Positions 37,791 through 47,458 are shown, counted from the stretch's first letter. The stretch is DNA of 64,000 bases from Elusimicrobiales bacterium (GCA_028688015.1 JAQTZB010000007.1:124001-188000); one strand, 5' to 3'. Notes: generated by a model from the sequence alone, not told the origin. Numbers and translations are program-made.

Positions 37791-39781
37791 CAGCAGAACC
37801 TCTTAAGCACGTCGCCCAGCCGGGTGGCCGTCTGGTACAGCAAATTCAACACCAACAGCGCGGCGGCCAGCGCCGCGGCGCCCAGCGGGCCCCGCAGCGC
37901 GGCGGCGCGCCGCGCCTTCAGGTCGGCTATGGCCCCGGGCAGCAGCGCGGCGCCGTGCCCGGCCAGCATGAGCAGCGCCGGTATGAACGGCAGGCGCTTG
38001 CGCCCCTCGGCGCAGAAAAGCGTGACAAAAACCCCTACGAAGACCGCTATCACGGCCAGCAGCCCGGCGCCGTTCCTGTCCTTCCAGGCGTGGGCCGCGC
38101 CCAGGCAGGCCAGCAGGAAGGCCAGCATGTTCGTCAGCAGCGCCAGCACGAACATGGTCCCGCGCGCCGGGTAAGGGTGCAGGTAAAAGCCGAAGGCCGT
38201 GCCGAAGGTGAGGTGCTTGGACAGCTTCAAAAAGAACAGCTGCGCTTCCCGCCCCGGGTTCTCGCGGATGAAGGCCAGCGCTTTTTCCAGCGCCAGCCGG
38301 CTGCGCTCGGCGGGCTTTATTGCCGGGTCCCGGTAAAAAGCGCCGTACGGGGTGTCCATCACGTCGAAGTCCGGCCCCCCGTCGGCGTAGGGGTTATGGC
38401 CTATGAAGATGGTATCGGCCCAGGTGGGCTCCAGCACCGACGGGGATTCCTGGGCGTAGCGGTTGCGCAGGCTCCACGGCGCAATGACCAGCGCGGTCAC
38501 ACCGGCGAACAGCAGGGCCTTGGGCAGCCAGCGGCCCTCGGCCCGCCTGTGCCAGAACCAGAACAGGAAAGCCGGCAGGCCTATGATAAAGACCGCCTTG
38601 GTCAGGCAGGCCAGCCCCATAAAAAGTCCGGCCAGCCCGGCGCGGCGCCCCTTTATCACGAAGTACATCGCCCCCGTGAAGAAGAACAGCCCCAGCGTCT
38701 CGGCCAGCATCACGCTGCAGTACCAGATAAAATCCACGTAGAAGGCGGCCAGCAGCAGCGCCAGGAAGCCCGCCTTGCGCCCGAAGGCCTCCCGCGCGCC
38801 CAGGTAGATGACCAGGCAGGTCCCCGTAGACAGGACGGCGTTCACCAGGTTCATCAGCACATAGCTGTTGCCGAAAACCCTGGTCACCCCCGCCAGCAGC
38901 AGCGGGAACAGCGGCGTCCAATGGGCCTGGTAGGGCTGGCCCGCGGCCAGCGCCAGCCGGGCCTGGTCCCAGACCTCCATGTCGCACCACGGCAGCACCT
39001 TAACGTTGAGCACGTAAACGGCGCGCAGCGCGAAGGCCAGCCCCAGCAGCCACCAGGCCGCCCGCGGCACGCCCTTCTCTTCGGAGCAGCACTCCACGTC
39101 CCAGTACAGCCGCGCCACCGCGCTGAACACGCTCCAGACGTTCTTGGGGCGCAGCGCGCTGGAATGGCCGTGCTGCCGGCTGCGGATGCGCATGCCGGTC
39201 TCTATGTAGGTGCGGCCCTCCTTCAGCAGGCGGGCCAGGATCTCCGCCTGGTAGGCGAAGCCGTCCGTCGTCATTTTAACTTTGGAGAGCAGGTCGCGCC
39301 GGTGCACCACGGGGCCGTTGTAGTAGCGCAGCGAGCGCCCGAACAGAAAATTCATTATGGCGGTGAACCCGCCGGACAGCCCGCGGCGCAGCCAGGAGCG
39401 CTCTTCGGAGTTGGTATGGTAGGGCAGCACCATGTCGGCCGAGCCCACCCTGGAGAAGATGTCGCGCACGGACTCTTCCACGATCTCGTTGTCTCCGGGG
39501 ATCAGCCCGACGTGGTCCATGACCGCCAGGCGCGCGCCCAGGCGGTAATTGTAGCCGAAGCCCTTATTGACGGGGTTGTGCGTAACTTTAACGTGCGGGT
39601 CGGCGGCGGCCAGTTTGTCGGCCAGCGCGCCGGTACCGTCGGAGCTGCAGTCGTCTATAACCAGGATCTCGTAGTCCGCGAAAAATTCCTCAGCCGCGGC
39701 TTTTATAGAGGCCACCGCGCCTTCCAGGTTGCCGGCCTCGTTGTAGGCCGGCACTATCACGGAGATGGAGGACTTCTTCAT
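37790..39781 (-). CDS. GT2 fused to polytopic GT-C (GT39/ArnT-like) membrane domain
   Basis: 663 aa; ISVIVPAYNEAGNLEGAVASIKAAAEEFFADYEILVIDDCSSDGTG (GT2) then about 10 TM helices from AAWWLLGLAFALRAVYVLNVKVLPWCDMEVWDQARLALAAGQPYQ. Confidence 0.75.
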   Translation of the reverse strand: MKKSSISVIVPAYNEAGNLEGAVASIKAAAEEFFADYEILVIDDCSSDGTGALADKLAAADPHVKVTHNPVNKGFGYNYRLGARLAVMDHVGLIPGDNEIVEESVRDIFSRVGSADMVLPYHTNSEERSWLRRGLSGGFTAIMNFLFGRSLRYYNGPVVHRRDLLSKVKMTTDGFAYQAEILARLLKEGRTYIETGMRIRSRQHGHSSALRPKNVWSVFSAVARLYWDVECCSEEKGVPRAAWWLLGLAFALRAVYVLNVKVLPWCDMEVWDQARLALAAGQPYQAHWTPLFPLLLAGVTRVFGNSYVLMNLVNAVLSTGTCLVIYLGAREAFGRKAGFLALLLAAFYVDFIWYCSVMLAETLGLFFFTGAMYFVIKGRRAGLAGLFMGLACLTKAVFIIGLPAFLFWFWHRRAEGRWLPKALLFAGVTALVIAPWSLRNRYAQESPSVLEPTWADTIFIGHNPYADGGPDFDVMDTPYGAFYRDPAIKPAERSRLALEKALAFIRENPGREAQLFFLKLSKHLTFGTAFGFYLHPYPARGTMFVLALLTNMLAFLLACLGAAHAWKDRNGAGLLAVIAVFVGVFVTLFCAEGRKRLPFIPALLMLAGHGAALLPGAIADLKARRAAALRGPLGAAALAAALLVLNLLYQTATRLGDVLKRFC

Positions 39782-39784
39782 CGT

Positions 39785-41314
39785 TTACTTCAGCACCGTC
39801 GTGACGAATTTGTACAGCGGCACCGGCTCTATGGACGAGCGGTTGCACACTATGCTCACCTTCATGGCCCCGGCCAGGTTGCCCACCAGGCCAACCACGT
39901 CCATGGGCAGCCCGGCGGCCGCCAGCGGCGCGCTGACGCTCAGGAAGGCGTCGCCCGCGCCCACGCGGTCCACTATCTTGTCGGAGAAGATCGGGATCTC
40001 GGTAAAGCCGGTGGCTTTATCGTAGGTCACGGCGCCCAGGTGGCCGCGCGTAACGGCCACCTTGCCGCAGTTCATGCCGCCGGCAATGCGCTCTATGGCG
40101 GCGCGGATGTCGCCGTACTTGTCGCGCGCGGCGTAGCGCATCTCGGGCTCGTCTATGCAGATGTAGTCGGCCTTGGGATACTTGGTGATGAGGTTGTAGC
40201 CCAGGTTGGCGGAGTTGGTCTGCGTGTTCACCGCCAGGAAGCGCGCCTTGCGGCATAGCACTTCCACTATCTTGTCGTCTATGAAGCCGTGGCCGAAGTC
40301 GCTCACCAGCACCATGTCGTACTGCGGCACCGCGTCCTCCAGGTAGCCGCACACCTGCCCGCTCACGTCGGCGGGCAGCGGGTAGTCGTTGAAGAACTGA
40401 ACCTCGAAGAGCTTGTTGAGGAAGGCCGGGTCCACGAAGCGCCGCTTGGTCACCGTGGGCGCGTCGTGGCGGGTGAACAGCTCGGGCGAGATGTTGGGCT
40501 TGAGCCGCGACAGCACGTAGTCGCGCTTGTCGTCCTCGGCACCCAGGCAGGTCACCACCTTGGCCTCTTTTACGAAGCCCGCCGTGTGGTTGGCGCAGGC
40601 CAGCACGCCGCCGGCGAAAGTCTCCTGGCTGACGTACTTGGTGCAGATGATGTTTTCCTTGGGCGACTTGCCCAGGCCGCGGCAGTAGTGGTACTCGTCT
40701 ATGATGGTGTCGCCTATCACCAGCACCTTCATGCCGCCCAGGCCCTTCATGGCGTCTATCACGCCCGAGGCGGGGTGCCTGGCCTTGAAGCCGGCCAGGA
40801 ACTCCTTGGTCTGCGGCGGGAACACGGAGAAGAAATTATTGAGCAGCTCGGTGGAGCTGAAGGTCACCTCGTCGGTGAAGTGCAGGCGGCCGCCCCACTT
40901 CTCCACGGCCTCGCGCTCGTGCACTATGCCGCCGGTGATGTCCTGCTCGGGCGCGGCGTAGTCGGAGCCCTTAACATACAGCCCCGGCTTTACCAAATTT
41001 ATGGCCTCTACCGCCGTGGGCCAGCCGTTGATGGCCACGTAGTCCACGCAGGTCAGCGCCGCCAGCGACTCGGCGCGCAGATGCTCGTTGAAGACTGGCC
41101 GGCCGGGGCCCTTGTTCACAAAGCGGTCCGGCGTCAGCGTCACCACCAGCACGTCGGCGGCCTTGCGGGCGGCCTCCAAATGCTTGATATGGCCCGGGTG
41201 CATCAGGTCAAAGACGCCGTGGCACTGAGCCACTACCTTGCCTTTCTTCTTGAGCGCCGCTGACTTCTCGGCCAGGTCGGCTATGGGGATGATCTTGTGT
41301 ATGTTCGTCGACAT
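39785..41314 (-). CDS. Bifunctional nucleotidyltransferase (N) - PfkB/ribokinase-like kinase (C), HldE-like with inverted domain order
   Basis: 509 aa; VVAQCHGVFDLMHPGHIKHLEAARKAADVLVVTLTPDRFVNKG (HxGH cytidylyltransferase) followed by MKVLVIGDTIIDEYHYCRGLGKSP...DRVGAGDAFLSVSAPLA (PfkB). Confidence 0.88.
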   Translation of the reverse strand: MSTNIHKIIPIADLAEKSAALKKKGKVVAQCHGVFDLMHPGHIKHLEAARKAADVLVVTLTPDRFVNKGPGRPVFNEHLRAESLAALTCVDYVAINGWPTAVEAINLVKPGLYVKGSDYAAPEQDITGGIVHEREAVEKWGGRLHFTDEVTFSSTELLNNFFSVFPPQTKEFLAGFKARHPASGVIDAMKGLGGMKVLVIGDTIIDEYHYCRGLGKSPKENIICTKYVSQETFAGGVLACANHTAGFVKEAKVVTCLGAEDDKRDYVLSRLKPNISPELFTRHDAPTVTKRRFVDPAFLNKLFEVQFFNDYPLPADVSGQVCGYLEDAVPQYDMVLVSDFGHGFIDDKIVEVLCRKARFLAVNTQTNSANLGYNLITKYPKADYICIDEPEMRYAARDKYGDIRAAIERIAGGMNCGKVAVTRGHLGAVTYDKATGFTEIPIFSDKIVDRVGAGDAFLSVSAPLAAAGLPMDVVGLVGNLAGAMKVSIVCNRSSIEPVPLYKFVTTVLK

Positions 41315-41329
41315 TATCGCTCCGCGCCG

Positions 41330-42328
41330 CTACTTGGACGGCGCCAGGTACTTGAACCAGTCCTTGGTAGCGTCGGCTATGTTCTCCGGCGTCCAAACGG
41401 GGGCCTGGCGCCAGTAGTCTATGTTCTTGAGGATTTCCTTCACGCCGTCTTCCAGCGACACCTTGGGCGCCCAGTTAAGGACGCGGCGTATCTTGGCGGT
41501 GTCGGCGTAGGTGCAGTCCGGCTCGCCGGGCCGCTTGGGGATATAGGTAACGGGCCCGCCCAGCAGCTCCACCAGGCGGTTCACGCTGTAGGTGCCGCCC
41601 GAGCCCACGTTGAAGATCTCGTTGTGCACCGGGGATTCGGAGGCGGTGTAAAAAGCGTCGGCCACGTCGGTGACGTAGGTAAAGTCGCGGGTCTGGCTGC
41701 CGTCGCCCACCACGGTGTAGGGCTTGCCGGCCAGCTTCTGCGCCAGGAACACGCCAAACACGGCCCCGTAGGTGCCGCTGGTGCGCGAGCGCGTGCCGTA
41801 CACGTTGAACAGCCGCAGCGCGGTGACGGGGATCTTGTACACCTGCCCCCAGTGCAGGGCGGTCTGCTCGCCCAGCCACTTGGTGAGCGCGTAGGGGTAC
41901 TGCGGGCGGATCTCGGCGGTCTCTTTGGTGGGAAATTCGTCGGGGATGCCGTAGCACGAGGAGGAGGCGGTATAGACAACCTTCTTAACGCCGCACAGGC
42001 GGGCGGCTTCCAGCACGCACATGGTGCCGTTAACATTGGAGCGGTAATATTCCACTGGGTTCACTATGGAAGGGACGATATCGGCCAGCGCGGCCAGGTG
42101 GTAAACGCGGTCGGCCCCGGCAAAGAGCTGCTGCAGGGCGGGCAGGTCGTTGATGTCCTGCCGGACCACGGTTAAATTGGGATTACCGGCGTGATGCTTA
42201 AGGTTGTCGGGGCGGCCGGTGGAGAAATTGTCCACCACCGTGACCTGGTGCCCCTCTTTCAGGAGCCGGTCCGTGACATGGCTGCCAATGAAGCCAGCCC
42301 CCCCCGTAACAATGCTGCGTATCGGCAT
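41330..42328 (-). CDS. NAD-dependent NDP-sugar epimerase (UDP-glucose 4-epimerase-like SDR)
   Basis: 332 aa; [77 protein letters not shown]. Confidence 0.85.
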   Translation of the reverse strand: MPIRSIVTGGAGFIGSHVTDRLLKEGHQVTVVDNFSTGRPDNLKHHAGNPNLTVVRQDINDLPALQQLFAGADRVYHLAALADIVPSIVNPVEYYRSNVNGTMCVLEAARLCGVKKVVYTASSSCYGIPDEFPTKETAEIRPQYPYALTKWLGEQTALHWGQVYKIPVTALRLFNVYGTRSRTSGTYGAVFGVFLAQKLAGKPYTVVGDGSQTRDFTYVTDVADAFYTASESPVHNEIFNVGSGGTYSVNRLVELLGGPVTYIPKRPGEPDCTYADTAKIRRVLNWAPKVSLEDGVKEILKNIDYWRQAPVWTPENIADATKDWFKYLAPSK

Positions 42329-42349
42329 GCCCTTACTATATTAATAAAT

Positions 42350-42375
42350 ATAGGCCGCCCAAAAGAGCGGCCTAT
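42350..42375 (-). terminator. Hairpin terminator downstream of the MBL gene
   Basis: ATAGGCCGC-ccaaaaga-GCGGCCTAT, 9-bp perfect stem, followed on the minus strand by ATTTATTAAT; sits in the gap 42329-42395. Confidence 0.55.
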
Positions 42376-42395
42376 CTGCACCCGCAAAAACGGGC

Positions 42396-43142
42396 CTAAA
42401 ATTCCAGTTCCAACCCGTCCTTGGCGGCGCGGGCGCCGGGGTAGACGCCGCGGGCTATCTTCAGCGCCCGCGCGCGCAGGTCGGCCCGGTGGTAACGCTC
42501 GGCCGAGAAATGCGTCATGACGAACTTTTTGGCCCCCGCCTCGGCGGCCAGGCGGCCGGCGGTCTCGGGGTTGAAATGCGGCCAGCCGGGGTTGGTTTCG
42601 CCGGGGGCGTGGGCGCATTCGGTTATCAGCAGGTCCGCGCCCCGCGCCAGCTCCAGCGCGTTGGGGCAGTAGCCGGTATCTGTAACATAAGTTACACTCT
42701 TGCCGCCCAACTCCAGGCGCAGCCCCAGCACCGGGTCCGCGTGCACCAGCGGCAAGGTCTTCACTTTAAACGGGAGTTTTCTCGCTTCCGCCGGCAGCTC
42801 AAGGATCTTCACCGGGTAATGCAGCTGGGAGAGCGGCACCGTGAACGGCTTGTTTACAAAGCGCTCCAGTATGCGGCGGGTCCCCTTCTGGCCGCAGATG
42901 GTCAGCGGGCCGGTGCGCTTGCGGAACTTCACCAGCGTGTGCAGCCCGGAGATATGGTCTATGTGGAAATGGCTGAGAAACAGGAACGCCGGCTTTGCCC
43001 CGTCGGAGTACTGGTCGAACTTGTAGATGCCGGTGCCGGCGTCCAGCAGAATGTCCCAGCGCGGCGTCTTGATGAGCGCGCACACCGTATTGCCGGTGCC
43101 GGTGTCGTACCAGCCGTTGGTGCCCAGGAAGACGGCTTTCAT
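42396..43142 (-). CDS. MBL-fold metallo-hydrolase (RNase Z-like)
   Basis: ATG at 43142 gives [24 protein letters not shown]...[11 protein letters not shown]...[20 protein letters not shown]...[26 protein letters not shown]. Confidence 0.82.
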   Translation of the reverse strand: MKAVFLGTNGWYDTGTGNTVCALIKTPRWDILLDAGTGIYKFDQYSDGAKPAFLFLSHFHIDHISGLHTLVKFRKRTGPLTICGQKGTRRILERFVNKPFTVPLSQLHYPVKILELPAEARKLPFKVKTLPLVHADPVLGLRLELGGKSVTYVTDTGYCPNALELARGADLLITECAHAPGETNPGWPHFNPETAGRLAAEAGAKKFVMTHFSAERYHRADLRARALKIARGVYPGARAAKDGLELEF

Positions 43143-44212
43143 CTGTTGTAATTCTTCCTCAGCCATTTGCGGTAGGCGCCGCTCTGCACGTGCAGCACCC
43201 AGCCGCCGTTGGCCAGGTACCATTTCACGGTGCGCTCCAGGCCCTCTTTGAAGGTCACCGACGGGCGCCAGCCCAGCTCGCGGCGGATCTTAGAAAAGTC
43301 TATAGCGTAGCGGCGGTCGTGGCCGGGGCGGTCTTTCACGTAGGTTATCAGCCCGGCGTAGGCCTTGCCGGCCAGCGCGGGGTTGGCCGCCGCCGGGGCG
43401 TATTTTTCAAGCGCGGCGCAGATGCCTTTCACCACGTCGATATTCTTCATCTCGCAGTTGCCGCCCACGTTGTAGGTCTCGCCGGGGCGGCCCCGCTTCA
43501 TCACGCGCCAGATGGCGGCGCAGTGGTCCTCCACGTAAAGCCAGTCGCGCACCTGCAGGCCGTCGCCGTAAACCGGCAGTGGCTTGCCGGCCAGCGCATT
43601 CAGGATAACCAGGGGAATGAGCTTCTCGGGGAAATGAAAGGGCCCGTAATTATTGGAGCAGTTGCTGATGGTGACCGGCAGGCCGTAGGTGTGGTGGTAG
43701 GCCATCACCAAATGGTCCGAAGACGCCTTGCTCGCCGAGTAAGGGCTGCGCGGGTCGTAGGGCGTGGTCTCTTTGAACTTGCCGGTGCGGCCCAGCGAGC
43801 CGTAGACCTCGTCGGTGGAGATGTGGTGAAAGCGCGCGTCCTTGCGCCCGCCCCAGGCCTGCCGCGCCGTCTCCAGCAGGGCGAAGGTGCCGTGGATATT
43901 GGTCTCTATGAAATCCTTGGGCCCGAAGATGGAGCGGTCCACGTGCGACTCCGCCGCGAAATGCGCCACTCCGTCGAACTTGTACTTTTTAAAAAGTTTC
44001 GCCAGCAGCTTGAAGTCGCAGATGTCGCCTTTGACAAAAGCGTAGCGGCCCTTCTGCGCGCGCGCCACGTCCAGCAGGTTCTCCGGGTTGCCGGCGTAGG
44101 TCAGCTTGTCCAGGTTCACCACGCGCCCCTTGAACCCGCCCGGGCCGAAAAGGTAGCGGATAAAGTTGCTGCCTATAAACCCCGCGCCGCCGGTGACAAG
44201 GATGTTTTTCAT
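43139..44212 (-). CDS. rmlB: dTDP-glucose 4,6-dehydratase
   Basis: 357 aa; [91 protein letters not shown]. Confidence 0.95.
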   Translation of the reverse strand: MKNILVTGGAGFIGSNFIRYLFGPGGFKGRVVNLDKLTYAGNPENLLDVARAQKGRYAFVKGDICDFKLLAKLFKKYKFDGVAHFAAESHVDRSIFGPKDFIETNIHGTFALLETARQAWGGRKDARFHHISTDEVYGSLGRTGKFKETTPYDPRSPYSASKASSDHLVMAYHHTYGLPVTISNCSNNYGPFHFPEKLIPLVILNALAGKPLPVYGDGLQVRDWLYVEDHCAAIWRVMKRGRPGETYNVGGNCEMKNIDVVKGICAALEKYAPAAANPALAGKAYAGLITYVKDRPGHDRRYAIDFSKIRRELGWRPSVTFKEGLERTVKWYLANGGWVLHVQSGAYRKWLRKNYNR

Positions 44213-44754
44213 AAGCCCTCGAAGCCTTTAAAGAAGGGCAGAGCGGCGTCGCGCGCGGAAAGTTTCGGCGCGGTTATCCCCCACTCTATCCCCAGGTCCG
44301 GGTCGTTCCAGCGCAGTCCGCCCTCGTCGGCGGGCGAATACTCCGCGGTGCATTTGTAAATTATTTCGGCGGTCTCGCTGAGCACCAGGAAGCCGTGGGC
44401 GAAACCCGGCGGCATATAAAGTATATGAGCGTTCTCGGCGGTGAGCTGCGCCGCGGCCCAGCGGCCGAAAGTCGGGGAACCCTTGCGCAGGTCCACCCCC
44501 ACGTCCAGTATGGCTCCGGCCGTGCAGCGCACCAGTTTGCCCTGCGCGGCGGCGCCGCGCTGGTAATGCAGGCCGCGCAGCACGCCTTGAGAGGACTTGG
44601 AGTGGTTATCCTGCACGAACTCGGCGGGAATGCCCGCCGCCGCGAAATCGCGCTTCTTGTAGGTCTCTATGAAGAAACCCCTGTCGTCGGGGAAGACGCG
44701 CGGCTTCACCAGCACCAGCCCCTCCGGATTCAGGCGCTCGAACTCGAAAGGCAT
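44209..44754 (-). CDS. rmlC: dTDP-4-dehydrorhamnose 3,5-epimerase
   Basis: 181 aa; [69 protein letters not shown]. Confidence 0.93.
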   Translation of the reverse strand: MPFEFERLNPEGLVLVKPRVFPDDRGFFIETYKKRDFAAAGIPAEFVQDNHSKSSQGVLRGLHYQRGAAAQGKLVRCTAGAILDVGVDLRKGSPTFGRWAAAQLTAENAHILYMPPGFAHGFLVLSETAEIIYKCTAEYSPADEGGLRWNDPDLGIEWGITAPKLSARDAALPFFKGFEGL

Positions 44755-45629
44755 CAGTCCCCCGCCGCCACTTTGCGCAGGTATTTGCCGTAGCTGTTCT
44801 TGTCCAGCCCGGCGGCGATCTTGAGCAGGGCGGCTTTGTTTATCCAGCCCAGGTTATAGGCGATCTCCTCTATGCAGGCGATCTTAAGGCCCTGCCGCTT
44901 CTCCACGGTGGCGATGAATTCCCCCGCCTCCAGCAAACTGTCGAAGGTGCCGGTGTCCAGCCAGGCGTAGCCGCGGCCCAGCAGTTCGACGTTAAGGTCC
45001 GCGCGTTTGAGATACACCTTGTTCACGTCGGTGATCTCCAGCTCGCCGCGGGCGCTGGGCTTTATGCCTTTGGCCACCTTCACCACGTCGGCCGGATAGA
45101 AATACAGCCCGGTAACGGCGTAGTTGCTTTTGGGCGCGGCCGGCTTCTCTTCAATTGAAGTCGCTTTCCCCTCTTTGTTGAACGCCACCACGCCGTAGCG
45201 CTCGGGGTCGTTTACATAGTAGCCGAACACCGTGGCGCGGCCTTTCCGCGCGGCCCTCACCGCCCGCTTGAAAGCCTCAGGCAGGCCGTGGCCGTAGAAG
45301 ATGTTGTCTCCCAGCACCAGGCAGGCCTCGTCGCCGGCCAGGAATTCTTCGCCCAGCAGGAAAGCCTGCGCCAGGCCCTCGGGCCTGGGCTGCTCCTTAT
45401 AGGCCAGCTTCAGCCCCCAAGCCGAGCCGTCGCCGAAGATCTCGCGGAAGCGCGGCAGGTCCTTGGGCGTAGAGATTATAAGTATCTCCCGTATGCCCGC
45501 CAGCATCAGCGCCGACAGCGGGTAATAGATCATGGGCTTGTCGTAAACCGGCAGCAATTGCTTGCAGGCCACGCTGGTTATCGGGTACAGCCGCGTGCCG
45601 GCGCCGCCGGCCAAAATAATTCCTTTCAT
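44754..45629 (-). CDS. rmlA: Glucose-1-phosphate thymidylyltransferase
   Basis: 291 aa; [55 protein letters not shown]. Confidence 0.95.
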   Translation of the reverse strand: MKGIILAGGAGTRLYPITSVACKQLLPVYDKPMIYYPLSALMLAGIREILIISTPKDLPRFREIFGDGSAWGLKLAYKEQPRPEGLAQAFLLGEEFLAGDEACLVLGDNIFYGHGLPEAFKRAVRAARKGRATVFGYYVNDPERYGVVAFNKEGKATSIEEKPAAPKSNYAVTGLYFYPADVVKVAKGIKPSARGELEITDVNKVYLKRADLNVELLGRGYAWLDTGTFDSLLEAGEFIATVEKRQGLKIACIEEIAYNLGWINKAALLKIAAGLDKNSYGKYLRKVAAGD

Positions 45630-46174
45630 AGTTTCCCCTCCAGCTCCGCCAGCAGCGGCAGCTCTGCGTCCCTAACTGACACCTTTGGCCGCGCCACCGG
45701 CCACTTTATTTTCAGCGCGGGGTCGTTCCAGCGCAGCCCGGCGTAATGCGCCGGGGAGAATTCGCGCGAGCACTTGTAAACCGCCTCGGCCCCGTCGGTA
45801 AGGGCGCAGAAGCCGTGCGCGAAGCCGGCCGGCGCGTAAAGCGTAAGCCAGTTGGCGTCGGACAGTTCAAGGCCGTAGGCCCGCCCGTAAGTGCGCGAGC
45901 CGCGCCGCAGGTCCACCGCCACGTTGTAAATGCGCCCGCGCCCGCAGCGCACCAGCCGCGCCTGGGCCGCAGGCGGCCGCTGGTAATGAAAGCCGCGTAC
46001 CACGCCGCGCCGCGACACGGAGCGGTTCTCCTGAACAAAAGTCTCGCGGATGCCGGCCTTGCGGAACTCCGAGGCCTTGTAGATCTCGGCCGCAGCCCCC
46101 CGGGCGTCGGGCCGTGCCTCCGGCCTTATCACCAGCAGCCCGGGAATACGCGTCTTTTTGAACTCGAACTTCAT
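45626..46174 (-). CDS. RmlC paralog (dTDP-sugar 3,5- or 3-epimerase-like)
   Basis: 182 aa; [75 protein letters not shown]. Confidence 0.85.
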   Translation of the reverse strand: MKFEFKKTRIPGLLVIRPEARPDARGAAAEIYKASEFRKAGIRETFVQENRSVSRRGVVRGFHYQRPPAAQARLVRCGRGRIYNVAVDLRRGSRTYGRAYGLELSDANWLTLYAPAGFAHGFCALTDGAEAVYKCSREFSPAHYAGLRWNDPALKIKWPVARPKVSVRDAELPLLAELEGKL

Positions 46175-46194
46175 GCGAATAATAATATATAAAA

Positions 46195-46223
46195 AAACAG
46201 GCCGCTTTGAGGGCGGCCTGTTT
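46195..46223 (-). terminator. Rho-independent terminator downstream of the FecR gene
   Basis: AAACAGGCCGC-tttgagg-GCGGCCTGTTT, 11-bp perfect stem, followed on the minus strand by a T-tract (TTTTTTT). Confidence 0.85.
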
Positions 46224-46243
46224 CTTTGCGGCTAAGGGGCCGC

Positions 46244-47116
46244 TTAAGGGTTGGAGGCGCTGACCTCTCCGCTTTCCTGCACCACTTCGGTGGGGATGAC
46301 GGTGGTGACCGGCTCCACTATAACGGGGGCCACGGGCTCCTCCACGACGGCCTCTTCTACCGGCGCGGCAGCGGCGGCGGCGGCTTCTTCGGCGGCCTTC
46401 TTCTCGGCCTCGGCCTTTTCGGCGGCGGCCTTGGCGGCGGCAGCCGCGGCGGCCTCTTCTTTGGCCTTGGCGTCCATTATGGGCTTCTCGGCCTTTATCT
46501 CTTCCTTCTCTTCTTTGATCTTGCTGGGCTCGCTGGGAGCCTTCACGCCGGCGGGCAGGGCCACCGGCTCGGCGGCGCCCTCGGCCTGCGTAACCTGCAC
46601 GCGCTGGTTGGGCTGCACGTCAATGGTGCGGTTGCGGTTGTCGGCTATCTGTATGGAGCCGCTGAACAGGTCCCAGGTGGTCTGGCCGGCCTCGCTCACT
46701 TCCACGCCGAACACCGTGCCGCGCACGGCGCAGACGGCGCTGGGGGTGCGCACGGTGAAGCCGCGGCCTATGAACTTGCGTATCCAGGCCTGCATCTTGC
46801 CGCGGGCCACTTCCACCACGTTGCCCTCTGGGGCCACGGCGGACACCACAAAGGTGGTCTCTTCGCCCAGGCGCACTTTGGCGCCGTACTTTATGTAAAT
46901 CTCGGCCTTGCTCTTGGGGCCGGTCTTAACCTGGTCGCCGACCTCAAGCATGAACGGCGCCTGCACGGCCACCCACACGGCGGTGTCCTTCTTGAGGTAC
47001 TCCACATTGCCCTTGGCCGTAAAGATCTTGGCCGTAAAATTCTCCACCGGCGCGGCGTCGGCCGCCCAGCCCTGGGTACCGAAAGCCATCATGCAGAACG
47101 CGAGTATATATTTCAT
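46244..47116 (-). CDS. Secreted FecR-domain protein with Ala/Lys/Glu-rich low-complexity tail
   Basis: ATG at 47116 gives signal peptide MKYILAFCMMAFGTQGWAADA, then FecR-like AKIFTAKGNVEYLKKDTAVWVAVQAPFMLEVGDQVKTGPKSKAEI...TPSAVCAVRGTVFGVEVSEAG; C-terminus AAAAAAAKAAAEKAEAEKKAAEE. Confidence 0.82.
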   Translation of the reverse strand: MKYILAFCMMAFGTQGWAADAAPVENFTAKIFTAKGNVEYLKKDTAVWVAVQAPFMLEVGDQVKTGPKSKAEIYIKYGAKVRLGEETTFVVSAVAPEGNVVEVARGKMQAWIRKFIGRGFTVRTPSAVCAVRGTVFGVEVSEAGQTTWDLFSGSIQIADNRNRTIDVQPNQRVQVTQAEGAAEPVALPAGVKAPSEPSKIKEEKEEIKAEKPIMDAKAKEEAAAAAAAKAAAEKAEAEKKAAEEAAAAAAAPVEEAVVEEPVAPVIVEPVTTVIPTEVVQESGEVSASNP

Positions 47117-47152
47117 AATTCTCCTGTTTTCCCCGCCCTTAACCCCGCCTAA

Positions 47153-47180
47153 ATAATACAAACTTTCCGCCAAAAAACAA
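47153..47180 (-). promoter_or_regulatory. Candidate sigma70-type promoter for fecR-like gene
   Basis: Minus strand TTGTTT - 16 nt - TATTAT upstream of the 47116 start. Confidence 0.4.
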
Positions 47181-47209
47181 AGATGCGTTTAGTTACACTA
47201 ACCCTGCGC

Positions 47210-47458
47210 TCACCGCGCTATGTGGTGAAGCACGTGCGCTATGAAAGCCTGGTAGGGAACCCCGGCCTTGCTGGCTTTAGCTTTTATCCGGTCCAGGTCG
47301 ATGCTGTTGATACGGATGTGCAAGATGGCGTCCTTGCGCTTGCGGGCCAAGGCGGCAAGGAATTCCCGCTCCTGCTGCGGCGTTACCGGCACGTACTTAC
47401 CCGCCAGGAGGTCCTTTTCCGTCTTGCGTTCCGACCCGGTCAACTTAACTCTCTTCAT
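47210..47458 (-). CDS. Antitoxin, CopG/BrnA-like
   Basis: 82 aa; MKRVKLTGSERKTEKDLLAGKYVPVTPQQEREFLAALARKRKDAILHIRINSIDLDRIKAKASKAGVPYQAFIAHVLHHIAR, ribbon-helix-helix-like with IRINS.DL; 4-nt overlap with upstream toxin. Confidence 0.78.
   Translation of the reverse strand: MKRVKLTGSERKTEKDLLAGKYVPVTPQQEREFLAALARKRKDAILHIRINSIDLDRIKAKASKAGVPYQAFIAHVLHHIAR

Noticed and set aside
37955-40258. 767-aa plus-strand ORF opposite GT2-GT-C and NT-PfkB genes
   Set aside because: Longest shadow ORF, but Gln/Arg/His-biased with no motifs; spans two real minus-strand genes and their junction.
46340-46480. GCN-rich repetitive stretch considered as a tandem repeat or CRISPR-like array
   Set aside because: It is the coding sequence for the Ala/Lys/Glu-rich tail of the FecR protein; no regular repeat-spacer structure.
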